A DNA stretch of 64,000 nt from Diphasiastrum complanatum (lineage: Eukaryota > Streptophyta > Lycopodiopsida > Lycopodiales > Lycopodiaceae): the NCBI GenBank assembly GCA_029204225.1, contig CM055095.1, forward strand, positions 70,843,957 through 70,907,956, in the 5' to 3' direction. The position numbers and the translations under genes were made by a program. A model generated the notes under the pieces. That model worked only from the letters and a program-made list of their open reading frames with translations. It searched no databases and was not told the DNA's origin. This document shows positions 21,472 through 32,599 of this stretch, piece after piece (positions within the stretch are counted from its first letter, which is position 1; the number at the start of each line of letters is the position of its first letter).

Positions 21472-22562
21472 TAAGAGAGATCCAGATTGGTGATGGCACG
21501 TTACGAAAAGCTATTCAGCTAAACCATCACCACTAGACCTAGGAAGATCAAGCCAAATCAAGCTAGATCCATCAAGATTCGGCCAGATCTGGCAAAATCG
21601 TAAAAAATAAATCAGAATCCAAGGAGTATCTAGATCCAGATAGGATCAAGAAGGAAGAAAATCATCAGATTGATTGATGGATCTGCTACCAAGTATCCAT
21701 CAGAACTTCTAGAGAACTACCAACAGTCAGATCAAGCTTGGACAAAGCTGAGTTTTTAAAAGTTAAAAACCAGAAAATCTCAAAATCTCATCAAAAAACA
21801 CTTTGAAAGAGCACTTTTTTGATGATTTTTTGAGATCCCCTGGGAGATAGCTCTTTAAACGTGGACAGTCACCAGATCTAACCTAGATGCATCCATGAAA
21901 ATCTCTGCAAGAGTTTTTGATGGAGTAATCACCATTTTTTAGTGTGTGTGAGGGTTCCTAGAAACTGAATTTTTAGAACCCTCGCAGAGCATCAAGATCA
22001 TCTTACCAACCCTCGCAAGGTGCCTAAATGGAATCAGATCAGTGAATTTAGCTTGCCTACATGGTCTAATCTTGAAAATCCAATCACGAGAACAACTTGT
22101 GCAAGAGATCACTTCCTGCGAGAGTTGGACCCTGGCAGAGAGCCTGAACCCTTGCAGAACCTTCGCATAGCAGTCAAATCACCTTCTGAACTCTTGCAGA
22201 CTTCCCTGAGGTCTTAGAATTTTGTGAAGAAGGTGTCTGCCAAAATTTGGGTGGAACTGAACAAGGGAAAGTGGATTTCACCTGATACGCACTCTAAATT
22301 CCGCTTTATAAGGGCTGAATTCGAATCATTTGTCACCTTTACTAGCGAAGCTCTACCAAAATTTACACTAAAATTACCAAGTTCTTCGTTTGCAACCAAA
22401 CTTCCTACCATCTATCATCTGCTCATACTGAACACCGATCTACATTCTAAACTACAATAGTTGTCATCCAACACTCGTAATTCATAGTTTTTGTCGTTTC
22501 CACACCTTTCTACCTTTTCCACCGTTTTTCTACTTTTTCGATCTCTAATCATCACTGCTAAC
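21472..22562 (+). other. Non-coding stretch after integrase of element A
   Basis: Rich in gatcca/atcaagat words, then the ccctcgcaga/cctgcgagag motif family also seen in the leader (21960-22210). No ORF is supported. Such long post-integrase spacers are common in Tat/Athila elements. Confidence 0.55.
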
Positions 22563-23014
22563 ATGGACTCCTCATCCTCTGAAGACTCTGGCACCAAGCA
22601 GGTGATCCAGCGTGAAATCTCCGAGGCCACACAGACTTGGCCCTTACCCTCTGACGCTCTGATCCAACCATGGCTACAGATAGCCGGCCCATTTCTAGAG
22701 GCAATGGATTTTTACTCGGCACTTTTCCATTTTGAGGTTAACATGGGCCTCACCCTTCACGCTTACGCCACCTGGGATGAGGAAAAGACTCGCTTCCACT
22801 TCTTGTACCAAGGTACCACGTACAAGGTCAAGATTAATGCAGACTCGATGGTCACCATTAGCATTATGTCCGGTGAACCCATCTCCCATCGCCACGCCAG
22901 AAATTTGATCAAACCGTTCGTCACCCAAACCGCACCAGAAATCCCAATCCAGACTAACAATGGTTACTTGATAGATGCTATCACGGAACCCGTCATTCAA
23001 ACGGCTGCGCATCT
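22563..23014 (+). pseudogene. Extra 3' ORF of element A, unknown function, truncated
   Basis: From ATG 22563 the frame reads about 150 residues with good hydrophobic/polar alternation (MDSSSSEDSGTKQVIQREIS ... IAGPFLEAMDFYSALFHFEV ... HFLYQGTTYKVKINADSMVT) until it runs into a T14 tract and a CT microsatellite at 23016. I do not recognise a domain. Extra ORFs between integrase and the 3' LTR are known from Tat/Athila-type elements, so this is most likely such an ORF, cut off by the event that joined element B. It is not simple sequence and looks once coding. Confidence 0.55.
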
Positions 23015-23025
23015 GTTTTTTTTTT

Positions 23026-23056
<31 letters not shown>

Positions 23057-23058
23057 AT
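23015..23058 (+). repeat. T-run followed by (CT)n microsatellite
   Basis: About fourteen T then some fourteen CT units, at the border between element A and the LTR remnant of element B. Confidence 0.95.
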
Positions 23059-23249
23059 GTTGGGATAGAATAGCTTTGGGTAGGCGCTCGAGCATCCAAA
23101 GCCTTTCTCAACCTAGGCATTCTCTCTCTCCCTCTCTCCACTCTCTTTCTCCTCTCTCTCCTCTGTCTCTCTCTCTTCTTGCTATGCAGGTGAAGGCGAG
23201 GTTGCCGCTCCCAGCGATGGACCCCTATGCTACATCGACGACACAATAG

Positions 23250-23266
23250 TGGCGTTGTTGTCGGGG
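23250..23266 (+). other. Primer-binding site of element B, Asp-tRNA type, with C-to-T decay
   Basis: TGGCGTTGTTGTCGGGG differs from the canonical TGGCGCCGTTGCCGGGG at three positions, all C to T, as expected from deamination of methylated cytosine. Confidence 0.75.
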
Positions 23267-23589
23267 AGCGCCACACACTTGTTTCGCCACATAGCTTCCT
23301 CACTCTCTTCTTCTTTTTCTCTATCTCTCTCTTTCTTCTCTCTCATCATTCTTTTTCATCAAAAAACTGGAATTTTAAGGGTAGAATAGTGTGAGTAGTG
23401 TTAGTTTTTGTCGTTTTCTCATGATTTTTTTTGTTTGTTTGCATTGTAGGGAGAGATTGTGGGGTGGTAGGATCAGATCCAAGCACCCAATCCCTTTGTT
23501 AATCCATAAAATCCATAAAAATCATGAAAAACAAAAAAGCTTAAAATCTGTTTTTGGAGAGAAAAAGAGAGCCAAAATCCCAAAAGTGC
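23267..23589 (+). other. Element B leader, first part
   Basis: CT-rich then T-rich, non-coding. The segment 23480-23580 resembles 14280-14350 in element A (tttttggagagaaaaagag shared). Confidence 0.55.
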
Positions 23590-24870
23590 CCCTGTGAAGG
23601 TTCCCAAGAGCAAAAAGTGGCCTAGAACCTTCTCAGACATCAAATTGTTGAGTTTTCCTAGGAAGTAACTCTCGCAACTTGGTAAGCAAGTGGATCTGAC
23701 TCATATACAAGCACATGCCAGCCTGCAAAGATTAGTTCCTAGAAAATCTCAAAATTTGGCCAAAAAACCCCAAAAAATGCAATTTTTTCAAGATTTTTTG
23801 AGTTTCCTAGGAAAGAAACTCTTGCAGCTTGGTGAGCAGCTGAATCTAATTGAGATACAAGTGCATACTAGTCTGGAAGGGTTTTTTCCTAGAAAATCCT
23901 AAAATTTTGCAAAAAAAACCCCAAAAGAATGCATTTTTTTCAAGATTTTTTGATTTTCCTTGGGAAGTAGCTCTCACAGCTTGGTGAGAAGCAGAATCTA
24001 ACTAAGACACAAGTGCATACCCGTTTGCAAGGGTTTGTTTCCAGAAAATCCTAAAATTTTGCAAAAAAACCCCAAAAAATGCACTTTTTCCAAGATTTTT
24101 TGAGTTTCCTTGGGAAGAAACTCTCTCAGCTTTGTGAGCAGCTGAATCCAACTGAGATACAATTGCATATTAGTCTTCAAGGATTTGTTCTCAAAAAAAT
24201 CCTTAAATTTTGCAAAAAACCCACAAAAAAATGCACTTTTTTCAAGATTTCTTGAGTTTCCTTGGGAAGTAACTCTTGCATCGTGGTGCGCAGGTGAATC
24301 TCATTGAGATACAAGTGCATACAGGTCTGTGAGGGTTTGGTCCCAGAAAATCTTTAAATTTTGCAAAAAAACCACAGAAAAATGCACTTTTTTCAAGATT
24401 TTTTGAGTTTTCTTGGGAAGTAACTCTTGTATCTTGGTGCACAGGTGAATCTGTCTAAGATACAAGTGCATAACAGTCTACAAGGGTTTTCTCTTAGAAA
24501 ATCTTAAAATTTTGCAAAAAAAACCACAATAAAATGCACTTTTTTCAAGATTTTTTGAGTTTTTTTGGGAATTAACTCTTGCAGCTTGGTGAGCAGCTAA
24601 ATCCGACTGAAATACAAATCTCAAAGGATTTTTTTCCAGCAAATCTTAAAATTTTGCAGAAAAACCACAAAAAAATGCACTTTTTTCATGATTTTTTAAG
24701 TTTCCTTGGGAAGTAGCTCCTGGAGCTTGGTGAGCAGATGAATCTAACTGAGATACAAGTGCATACCAGTCTGCGACGGTTTTTTCCCTGAAAATCTTCA
24801 AATTTTGCAAAAAGACCCCAAAAAAAGGCACTTTTTTCATGATTTTTTAAGATCTGCTGGGAAGCAACAT
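23590..24870 (+). repeat. Tandem array of about nine 150-bp units in the element B leader
   Basis: Each unit holds caagattttttgagtttcc, ggaagtaactcttgcagct, a tgagatacaagtgcata word, an aaaatcttaaaattttgca word and an A-rich stretch ending near tgcactttttt. Counting the gagttt word gives unit positions near 23650, 23798, 23950, 24100, 24253, 24402, 24556, 24696 and 24845, so a period of about 140-154 bp. The units are diverged from each other, so the array is old. Confidence 0.88.
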
Positions 24871-25388
24871 TTTCAAAGACTTTTTTAGATAGATCTGACC
24901 AAGATCTGTCTACTATGAAATTTTTGTGAAGATCCAATGGTTAGATTTAGAGATATCTAAGAAAAAGTGCCAAAAAACTGAGTTTTTTCAAGATCCTGAC
25001 AAATTTGCCCATCAAGGAATCTTGCAGAACTCACATTCTCTAGAAATGGTCCATATACAGCTATTGTAGGAAGGTTGAAGGTTAGATTCACTCAGATCTG
25101 AAGAAATCTCAACAAAAAAGAAAAAAAAAACCACAAAGAACCAAGAAAAGGGGCTAAAATTACACTATTAGCCAACTGAAACTGATCAGATCTTGTCAAA
25201 TCTAGGTTGCAGTCACAATATCCATCAAGATCCAACATCCCTGGACTGAACCAAGTGAATGAACCTCAGATCAAGTTGATCACTACCAAGAAAAATTGAT
25301 TTCCACCACCATCCATACCAACCATTCATCACTCTTCTGTCCACACTCTTCTGTCCATCTCCATATTTTCTTGACAGTGTAACTTTCA
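24871..25388 (+). other. Element B leader, last part
   Basis: A-rich and gatc-rich non-coding sequence; no open frame or signal recognised. Confidence 0.5.
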
Positions 25389-26159
25389 TTGCGATTATCT
25401 GTTAAATCCATATATATTTCTGTTCACATCCATATGTATCCCTCTTTTCTTGATTCTTTTCTCCTCTTCTTTTTCTTCTTCCACTTCAAAGAAAAAACAA
25501 AAACTTGGAACACCAGAGTCATTGAGCAAACCTTGAAGCAATTCACCAGCCAGCTACTTTGCGACATTCTAGTGCAAAACTATGGAGACCGCCCTTGTAG
25601 GATTATCGAAATAAAAAAGTTCCCTGCTGAAACAATCCGAGACTACACCTATCGGATCTATCATCTAGTGAAGGATTGTGATCCCCCGATTTCCCAACAG
25701 ATTATCATGGCAAAATACTATGCCAGACTGCCCAAAAGGATCAAATCTGGTATGGAAGAGTTAGCATCCTATGCGTCGCTTGCACAACTTTGTAAGGATG
25801 CTGTCTTGATGGAAATCTCACTCGGGAAGAAGGATTTTCCCTATCCAGATGGGGAATCAGAGGAACAAAGGTCGACAACGAGCAATGATCCAACAAGAAT
25901 GAAACCCCATGCAAGGCAACAAAGTGCAGCAAGGTCAAGCAGATCAAGTGCAGCGGAAGACCGAGAACCTTGCAGTTCAAGCTGTCAACAAGCTTATGCT
26001 CGTTCTATTATTGAAAAGGACGAATGTACCTTCTGCTTTGGAGATCATCCAAGTACTAGGTGTCCAATCAAGAATCCACACTTGTTAAAAGGACAACATA
26101 CAAATCAACAGGCTTGTCGACAGCAAGATCCAGTGATTCAACGGTCAGAAGCAGAATGA
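25389..26159 (+). pseudogene. Gypsy element B gag, broken
   Basis: A 256-codon frame. From about residue 40 it reads like a Gypsy capsid C-terminal half: LVQNYGDRPCRIIEIKKF, AETIRDYTYRIYHLVKDCD, MAKYYARLPKRIKSGMEELA, LCKDAVLMEISLGKK. A Cys/His cluster CTFCFGDHPSTRCP follows near the end. The N-terminal 35 residues (hydrophobic, FFFFHF) are probably not coding, so the true beginning of gag is lost. Sequence identity to gag of element A is low but the arrangement is the same. Confidence 0.75.
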
Positions 26160-26282
26160 AGCCAACAAGGAGCTCACCAGAAGGATGGATGTCAGATTGA
26201 TCCATCTAAATCACGAGTTTCTTCAACAAACAATGGCAAGGTAGAAGTTTTGGTTATATCCTCTTGCATGTCACCGAATTGA

Positions 26283-27002
26283 ATGGAGGACCATAACAGC
26301 CTACCAGTCTACTTTGTGAAAGATCCTAAGGGGAATCTATTACCAGTGTATGCCTATCAACTTAGAGGCGATGGTGTATTGCACTCGGTAAGATGTTATG
26401 GATGCGGAGGGAAACACCGTCGTGCTGAATGTCCACATCGAGGGGATCCATCAACATTTGATCCCTCATGTTCACAATGCAGAGTTAATCATCCATGCCA
26501 AGATTGCCCGATGAGAAATCCACAAATAGCCAGGAGGCATTTGGACTATGTAGACCGACATGCACCTGTGGTGACCCTTCCACATCGAACACACTATAAA
26601 AAAAAAATCTTAGTGCCACCGGGCTATGAAGCGAGTGATGAAGAAGACAATCTGGCAAAAGTCCCAAAGTACGCAAAGATACCCTCGGGCATACAAGTAA
26701 AACCATCACAGAAGACAGAGATGGTAGAATCCATCACGCCAATGGTAACTGAGGAAGTCAAGAAATTGGCATCCGACGAAGTCCAACGGATTTTACCAAG
26801 TCTCTTGGCGCAATCACTGCAAAGAATTCTTAGTGATGAATTACAAAGGGGACTAGCGTCAACAGAGCAACTTGAAGGCAATTCAACACAAGATCCAAGG
26901 AAAAGTGTAGTCACGCAACCTTCAACGGGGAAATGCAATGACCAAGGAAAGACTAAAGTTGACGACTTTGCGATAATTTTGAGTTTCAAGTTTCGAGATT
27001 GA
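26283..27002 (+). pseudogene. Gypsy element B gag C-terminal part with zinc knuckles
   Basis: A 239-codon frame with two zinc-binding clusters in tandem: CYGCGGKHRRAECP (about 26398-26440) and CSQCRVNHPCQDCP (about 26473-26515), preceded by GNLLPVYAYQL. The later part is hydrophilic with a helical segment (VTEEVKKLASDEVQRILPS). The last 15 codons run into the repetitive tract at 26970, so the C-terminus is not original. Together with the cluster in the preceding frame this gives three knuckles, as in element A. Confidence 0.72.
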
Positions 27003-27200
27003 ACAAGAATTGTTTGCGATAGTTTCGTGACAATTTATTGTTTCAGTTTTGAGCTTCTCAACTTCGCCAAAGTTTTGAGTGTCGAGTATCAAGTGTCGAG
27101 TTCGAGCTTTGAGTTTGAGCTTTGAGTTTGAGCTTCAAGTTCGACAGTTTTGCGAAAGTTTTGAGTGTCGAGATTCGTGAAAGTTTCGAGTTCGAGTTTT
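26970..27200 (+). repeat. Low-complexity tract of gagttt/gagctttgagtt words
   Basis: Repeated variants of ttgagtttgagctttgagt and tttcgagt; no coding. It separates element B from a Copia LTR. Confidence 0.75.
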
Positions 27201-27255
27201 CTTAGCCTTTGTCAATTAGACTACTATGCAGTTTGTTGTAGAACTGAGACTTGTC

Positions 27256-28055
27256 TGTTGAGGTGTTCTATAGTGGATTCCACACATGTAAGGCCAATAT
27301 GCCACGTGGAAATCCACTCCTAATGTATGTTAGGTCGAGTCAAGAGAGTTGGTTGTGTCCATTTGGTAAAGATCCCTACATTATAGGACCTACCGCTTGA
27401 TTTATGATGAGATGTTGACCAACTAGCTACCTACCAAGCATGACTCTAGGAAATAGAGTAGGGTTTTATTTTAGAACAAAAAGGCTGAGTCAACTTCCTT
27501 ATTACATGCTAGAAATTCACCTAACTTTACAAAGGAAGTCACTTTTGCTATGTATTCCAAGCTCCCATAGTGAGAAGATAGATTATTGGCAATCTTGAGT
27601 TTGCTCTCCATGTACATTGATCTTTTGTGATCCAAGTGAGACCAAGACATTTTCTACTTCAAACTCTGTCTATAGGCCATATAGCAGGCTGTATCTCACA
27701 TGTGTGGGCTCAGATTTGTGTTTATGTTCAATGATTTGATTGTCAATGCCTGTTGTTTGTCAAATTGCCAATCTAGAATCAATTTTTGATGACTAGGTTT
27801 TTGATAGATTGTTAAGCAAGTACACAATCACTCTTGTGGATCTTTCTAAGATCCATTTATAGTCCAAAAAGTACTTTACTTTCACATGGTATCAAAGCCA
27901 AGTACAAGGGCTTTAATCATTGATCAAATCAAATCCATTTTCAACAAGTATCGGAGCTAATAACTAGTATTGAGAGGGCGAGCTAGAATCTAAATTTTGG
28001 TGAGGGGATTTATTCCAAACTTGGCAGGGATTCAAAAGTTAGAAATCAGTTTTGA
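27256..28055 (+). mobile_element. Copia LTR plus start of leader, same family as 52011-56579
   Basis: The LTR (27256-27886) shares ordered blocks with the LTR at 52011-52712: the aggcc...atgccac segment, taatgta.gttaggtc, caagagagttggt, aggacctac, gaccaactagct and the end ctttcaca. It is followed directly by a mutated primer site (TGGTATCAAAGC, 27887-27898) and a leader matching 52730-52860 (gagagggcgagctagaatct). The similarity stops at about 28055. No gag follows, so the element is truncated. The start TGTTGAGG is an estimate, as the first 60 bp of the reference LTR do not align. Confidence 0.75.
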
Positions 28056-28515
28056 TCTGATTCATTAGTATAAGCTCTAAATGTGATGATGTAATTGGTG
28101 TACAATTTATTTGGTTTACTTTTATATGGTTGTGTTCGGGACGTGACCCGTTAAGATATATTGATCGAGCACTGATCCCGTAGACAGCTACTTGGGTTAG
28201 TCGGGTAGCCACACATAGGAAGAGTTTGCCTGTAGAGAGTTATTTATAGTACTTGCTATACTTGGGGGCATGTCCCAAGTTGTCGATCGAATTTGGCCAT
28301 ATTGGGCCCGACCTTAGTTTGATAGGTGGTAGGCCAATTTTAGGACACCAGCCTTTTCATGCAGTTTGTGAATACTCTATATGTACAATGTTTCTTTGTA
28401 ATCTATTAACTTTTGTTGTGCCATCTTTGAGAGCTTGTGAGTGGCTATGGTGATTGTGTGATGTGATCAACATATTGCACTAGATCCTAACAGAATTTCA
28501 ACTTGGTATCAGGAC
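28056..28515 (+). mobile_element. Probable 5' LTR of a further Copia element, with primer site
   Basis: A stretch with promoter-like AT-rich and LTR-like character ends at a primer-site variant TGGTATCAGGAC (28504-28515, usual TGGTATCAGAGC), followed by agcaggg, a common continuation in Copia elements. It is in the right place to be the 5' end of the element whose RT begins at 30721, but I could not align it convincingly with the sequence after that element's PPT. Confidence 0.45.
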
Positions 28516-30720
28516 AGCAGGGTGTAACAGGTATGCATGATCCGGTGGAGCTATGGGATAGCGTCTTTCACCAGGAGAAATAGCACTCAAAGCATCTCAA
28601 GAGAGAGGACTCCATACGAGGTATAGGCAGTCCGAATGGCATGAGACAGCAAAGTTCCTTCGATCGGAGCTTCGAGGAAGATCAGAACGATCATCGTAGG
28701 TGGAATCCGGGGAGAATTCACGGATAAACTTGTAGTTTTGGTGGTTTCAGGGAAATCATTGATGTTGGCTACGTTATTCACTGTGTGGATAGCCGTTTGG
28801 TGCAACGGGGCTTGCATGGCTATGCAAAGAGTAGTGACAAAGAGCCATAGAAAATTACAGGAGCAAATTGGGTGGAAATCTGAGAAAATTGCAGTTTCAA
28901 ATTCTATGAGCTATTGAAGACTTTCTCAAAAAAGCGGATCGTTAGCGGACAATTGGATACCAATCGAATAGCTGTAAATTTGATCACTGAACTAGAGGAA
29001 GGGCGACCTCAGTCAGATGATGAGCTGCAAGAGAAACCACAAAGAAATGTGGAGAAATGGCCTAGAATGTTGTTGTTTCTTACAGCTAGGGTTTTCATAA
29101 AAAAACCTGAAGATCTCTCTCTATACAGAAGGTTTTTTCGACCTGTAACGAGTTGAAGGTAGGTGCCCTATCCATGCGAATCTAGTTGCAAACAGCCGTG
29201 GGCAGCCATGGAACATTGGAAGAGTTGGAATGTTCTGAATTTGGCAGCCATCGTTGGAAGAAGCCATAGCTAGGAAGCTTGAGGAGAAAAGAGAAGGAAT
29301 GACGCGAGGAGGGTCGCACGCGGCCAGAGCAGGAACTCGCATAGGGTGTTCAAAGTGTCTAGTGGTCAGTGGAGTCAAGATTAACGTGCGTGGAAGTTCA
29401 TAGCCATCCAATCGGAAGAATAAAGCATTGACAGTGGAGATCAAGTGCTCAAGGACGAGTGTAGGCCGCAGGATCTATGAAAGCCATTGGATGCATGCGA
29501 AAAGGGCTTGAAGGGCCATATGCATGGCAACTTCATTAAAAAAATTTAGACTGAAATGCTGAAAGGGACCCGAAGGGCAAAAAATGCTCTTTCTTCATTA
29601 AAAATTTTCAAAATGAAAATCCAGTTCATTTTTGCCAGGAAAATGGTTTTGGGGCTAACTATAGCTAGAGGGCCCTTTTTTTGGCCATTCTTGGGCCAAA
29701 ACGACCCCTGAAACTGGCTGTTCAGAGCAAGCAGATAGAGCAACGTCACAAAGTAGGGAGAACGCATTTCGAGGAGTTTTCGTCACCATTCTATTGAGCG
29801 GAGTGCAGGTGACCTAGTGATGGGCTACATTCGCCATTTGGATACCGTAAGGCCAAATTTGGGACAATTTTTTGCTGGTGAAACCTGTTACAGGGCGGTA
29901 CAATGAGGCATTATTGCTTCGAAATCATTATTACTTACTCCTGACAGGGTAACAGGGTGTTCGGAAGTGGTAAATGCAGTATGGGAGCGAATGGTAGCGG
30001 AATTGTGTGGAGAAAGCTAGTTTTGGCGATGGAAGTGCAGTTTGGCGGCGTGACTACTCATCATTGGCAACAATTTTGAGAGGGCAAGCAATGACAGGTG
30101 AGAGGTAGGCATGGTATGCCGGTTACAGGTGAAAATTTTTTGTGATCAAGTTCAACTCTTGGGATTCAAACCAACCAACATCAAGTAGCATTTTGGGAGA
30201 ACGCTCTCACAGGCATGATCGGCAGTGGCATTGTCGAGTCAGGTGATAGCTGCATTGACACACGCATCTGTAGCTTGGAAATTTCTCGTTTGGAGGGAAA
30301 TATGGGCTAGATTGGAGGTATACACATTTTGGCGATCACAAGTGATGGAAGTGCGAAGTGGTGCCAGTTGGAAGCCATTGGGCAAGATAGTGGACTTGCA
30401 TTGGACAAGCTGGAGTGGGACACACAGAGGATGACGAACGAGTCAGTAATCACACTTTGGATGCTCTTGGCGAGTGGTGAGTGTGATGATTTTGTGGTTT
30501 TGTAGTCGGTAAGTCAATTTTGATCAAGCCATTTTAGTTGTGGAGCAGTGTATCAGGTTTGTCATTAGGAGATATACTTCATTTGCCAGTTTGGATAAGT
30601 CAAGTCAATTTGCCATATCAGGATTGCATCAGGGATGCAGATTCCAGTGATGACAGGGTGCAGATCGTTTGGTTTGGGCCATGGAAGATATTGGCATGCA
30701 CAATCATGTGAGGGACTTGA
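28516..30720. other. 2.2-kb stretch without recognisable genes
   Basis: Sits where gag, protease and integrase of the following Copia element should be, yet no gag, zinc knuckle, protease or integrase motif could be read in any frame. It is richer in G than the surroundings and the open frames are short. Either the coding region decayed beyond recognition or unrelated sequence replaced it. Confidence 0.5.
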
Positions 30721-32221
30721 TGGTGGGGTTGGGTCAAGGCCATGGGAGAGGAGATGGATTCAATTGCTAAGCATAGCACATGGGACTTAGTAGAACCACC
30801 AGTTGGCAAGAAATCCATTGGTTGCAAATGGGTATACAAGACTAAGTACCATGCAGATGGAAGTATAGCAAAGCACAAGGCAAGATTGGTGATCAAAGGG
30901 TATGCACAAAGTAAAGGCGTCGACTATGAGGAGACCTTTGCGCCAGTATGTAAGTGGAATACTCTACGTCTACTTGTTGCTTTAGCTTCACATTTTGGTT
31001 GGCCTTTGCATCAGATGGATGTGAAATCTGCTTTTCTAAATGGTGGGTTAGAAGAAGAGGTGTTTATGGATCAACCTGAAGGCTTTGTAGCGACGAGACA
31101 TGAAAATAAAGTATGTCGCTTGAAGAAAGCGCTTTACGGTCTTAAACAGACACCACGTGCGTGGTATAGCAGGATTGATGCCTACTTTCGTTCAAAGGGA
31201 ATGATGAGAACACATTCTGATCCAAATCTATATGTCTTATGCTTTGATGGTATGGTTGCGTTGATTGCTCTTTATGTTGATGACTTGATTATTACAGGAA
31301 ATAATCAAGAGATGATAGATATGATCAAGAAAGATCTCATGGAACAATTCGAGATGACAGATCTCAACTTGATGCATTATTGCCTTGGAGTAGAGGTGTG
31401 ACAAAAAGGACACAAAGTGGGTTTAACACAGGTGAAGTATGTCAAAGAGTTGTTGCACAGGTTTAGGTTGCAGGATTGCAAACCAGTGAATACTCCTATT
31501 GAACCAAGTAAAAAGCTTTCTAAGCTTGATGAGTCACAGTCATTTGATGCTACGCTGTATAGGCAGTTAGTAGGGAGCTTGATTTACCTTACCACGACTA
31601 GACCAGATATATGCTATGCTGTTGGCATTGTAAGTCAGTTCATGACAGCACCTACGGAAATGCATTGGAAGGCAGCTAATGCATTTTGCGTTATGTGAAA
31701 GGCACTTCAGAGTATGGCTTGATTTACAGGAAGCATGATGGTTTACCTGAGTTGTGTGGCTATGTAAATGCGGATTGGGGAGATGACTATGATGATCATC
31801 GATCCACCACAGGGTATGTATTCCAGTTTTGTGATAGTTGCTTTTCCTGGTCTAGTAAGAAACAAAGTACAATCGTTCTATCCACCACAGAAGCAGAGTA
31901 TAAGACAATGTGTAGTGCAGCACAAGAAGCTATATGGTTGAGACAAATTTTGGAAGAAGTTGGCATGAAGCAGAAAAATTCCACGACATTACATAGCGAC
32001 AATCAGAGTGGCATTCAGCTAGCAAAGAATCCAATGTTCCATGCGAGAACTAAACACATTGAGATTCAGTATCACTTTATACGTGAGAGGCTGCTGAGTC
32101 GTGAAATTCATGTTGTTCATTGTAGCACAGAAGAAGAACTAGTTGATATTTTCACTAAGCCACTTGTTGGAGAAAAGTTTGATAAGTTTAGATCAAAGCT
32201 TTCTGTACTTAAAGTTTGTTG
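30721..32221 (+). pseudogene. Copia reverse transcriptase and RNase H, nearly intact
   Basis: The frame enters at WVKAMGEEMDSIAKHSTWDL (the real RT region starts before the Met at 30742). It shows KWVYKTKYHADGS, KGYAQSKGVDYEETFAPV, HQMDVKSAFLNG with the first catalytic Asp, LYGLKQTPRAWY, the YVDD box (LYVDDLIITG), and YCLGVEV. A TGA at 31399-31401 stands where another codon is expected, and the frame is open again from 31402 in the same phase. A frameshift near 31685 precedes RNase H, with NADWGDD, STTGYVFQ, LSTTEAEY, DNQSGIQLAKNP, HARTKHIEIQYHFIRE and DIFTKPL. RNase H and RT residues are preserved; only one stop and one shift break it. The region is followed by a polypurine tract. Confidence 0.93.
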
Positions 32222-32267
32222 ACTTTAAAGCTATGTATATGACTGTATAAAAAGTAGACTTTACTTT

Positions 32268-32278
32268 AAGGGAGAGAG
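32268..32278 (+). other. Polypurine tract and start of a 3' LTR
   Basis: aagggagagag lies 47 bases after the pol stop codon; the following sequence (ttagaattaaag..., to about 32560) has LTR character and should be the 3' LTR of this Copia element. Its end is not fixed because no partner LTR was aligned. Confidence 0.6.
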
Positions 32279-32599
32279 TTAGAATTAAAGTAGAATCACT
32301 GTGCTACTGTACTATGGGTCCTATCACTTGATAAAGATCAGTTGGCCTCGCCACAAGGCAAGTCGACGGGACACGCGTCCCGCCAACAGCAACCTGGGTC
32401 ATGCATGGGTTGCCTGAGTGAACAACTATATGTACAGTGTAATTTCATTTTGAGAAATACAGTTGCTATGTGAGCTTGCTTTGGAGAGTGTTTTATGTCA
32501 GTGTTACTGTGTAGCATGATCTGTGTTTCTGTGCAAAGCAAATTCTAAGTCTTTAGTCCTATTATCAAACTTGTATCTATTTGAACCTTATTGGCAATT

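Larger units (their letters stand above)
8724..23014 (+). mobile_element. Gypsy element A (Tat/Athila-like), interrupted by a nested LTR element
   Basis: A long Ty3/Gypsy element in the order 5' LTR (8724-9522), Asp-tRNA primer-binding site (9524), leader (9541-9726 and 14267-15380), gag, protease, RT-RNase H, integrase (to 21471), a further non-coding stretch and an extra 3' ORF (22563-23014). The leader is split by the complete element at 9727-14266. The 3' LTR is not found; the element ends in a T/CT run next to element B. The Asp-tRNA site, the long leader and the extra ORF after integrase fit the Tat/Athila branch. It is dead: frameshifts, stops and lost catalytic residues occur throughout, many explicable as G-to-A or C-to-T changes. 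Confidence 0.8.
23059..27002 (+). mobile_element. Gypsy element B (same family as A), 5' part only
   Basis: Contains an LTR remnant (23059-23248), an Asp-tRNA primer site with three C-to-T changes (23250-23266), a long leader with a 150-bp repeat array, and a broken gag with several zinc knuckles (25389-27002). Protease, RT and integrase are missing; the sequence passes into a low-complexity tract at about 26970 and then a Copia LTR. Confidence 0.75.

Noticed and set aside
21472-23014. 3' LTR of Gypsy element A
   Set aside because: Searched by eye for the 8724-9522 start and end motifs; none found before element B, so no 3' LTR is annotated.
23590-24870. 150-bp repeat array as a CRISPR-like or gene array
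   Set aside because: Units are full-length diverged repeats without constant repeat/spacer alternation, in a plant retroelement leader.
24242-24937. Minus-strand open frames in the element B leader
   Set aside because: They repeat with the 150-bp array (FFAKFKDF-like text again and again) and are artefacts of the repeat.
32340-32420. GC-rich ggcaagtcgacgggacacgc stretch as a gene start or terminator
   Set aside because: Lies within a probable LTR; a small fold-back but nothing that supports a bacterial-type terminator or gene.
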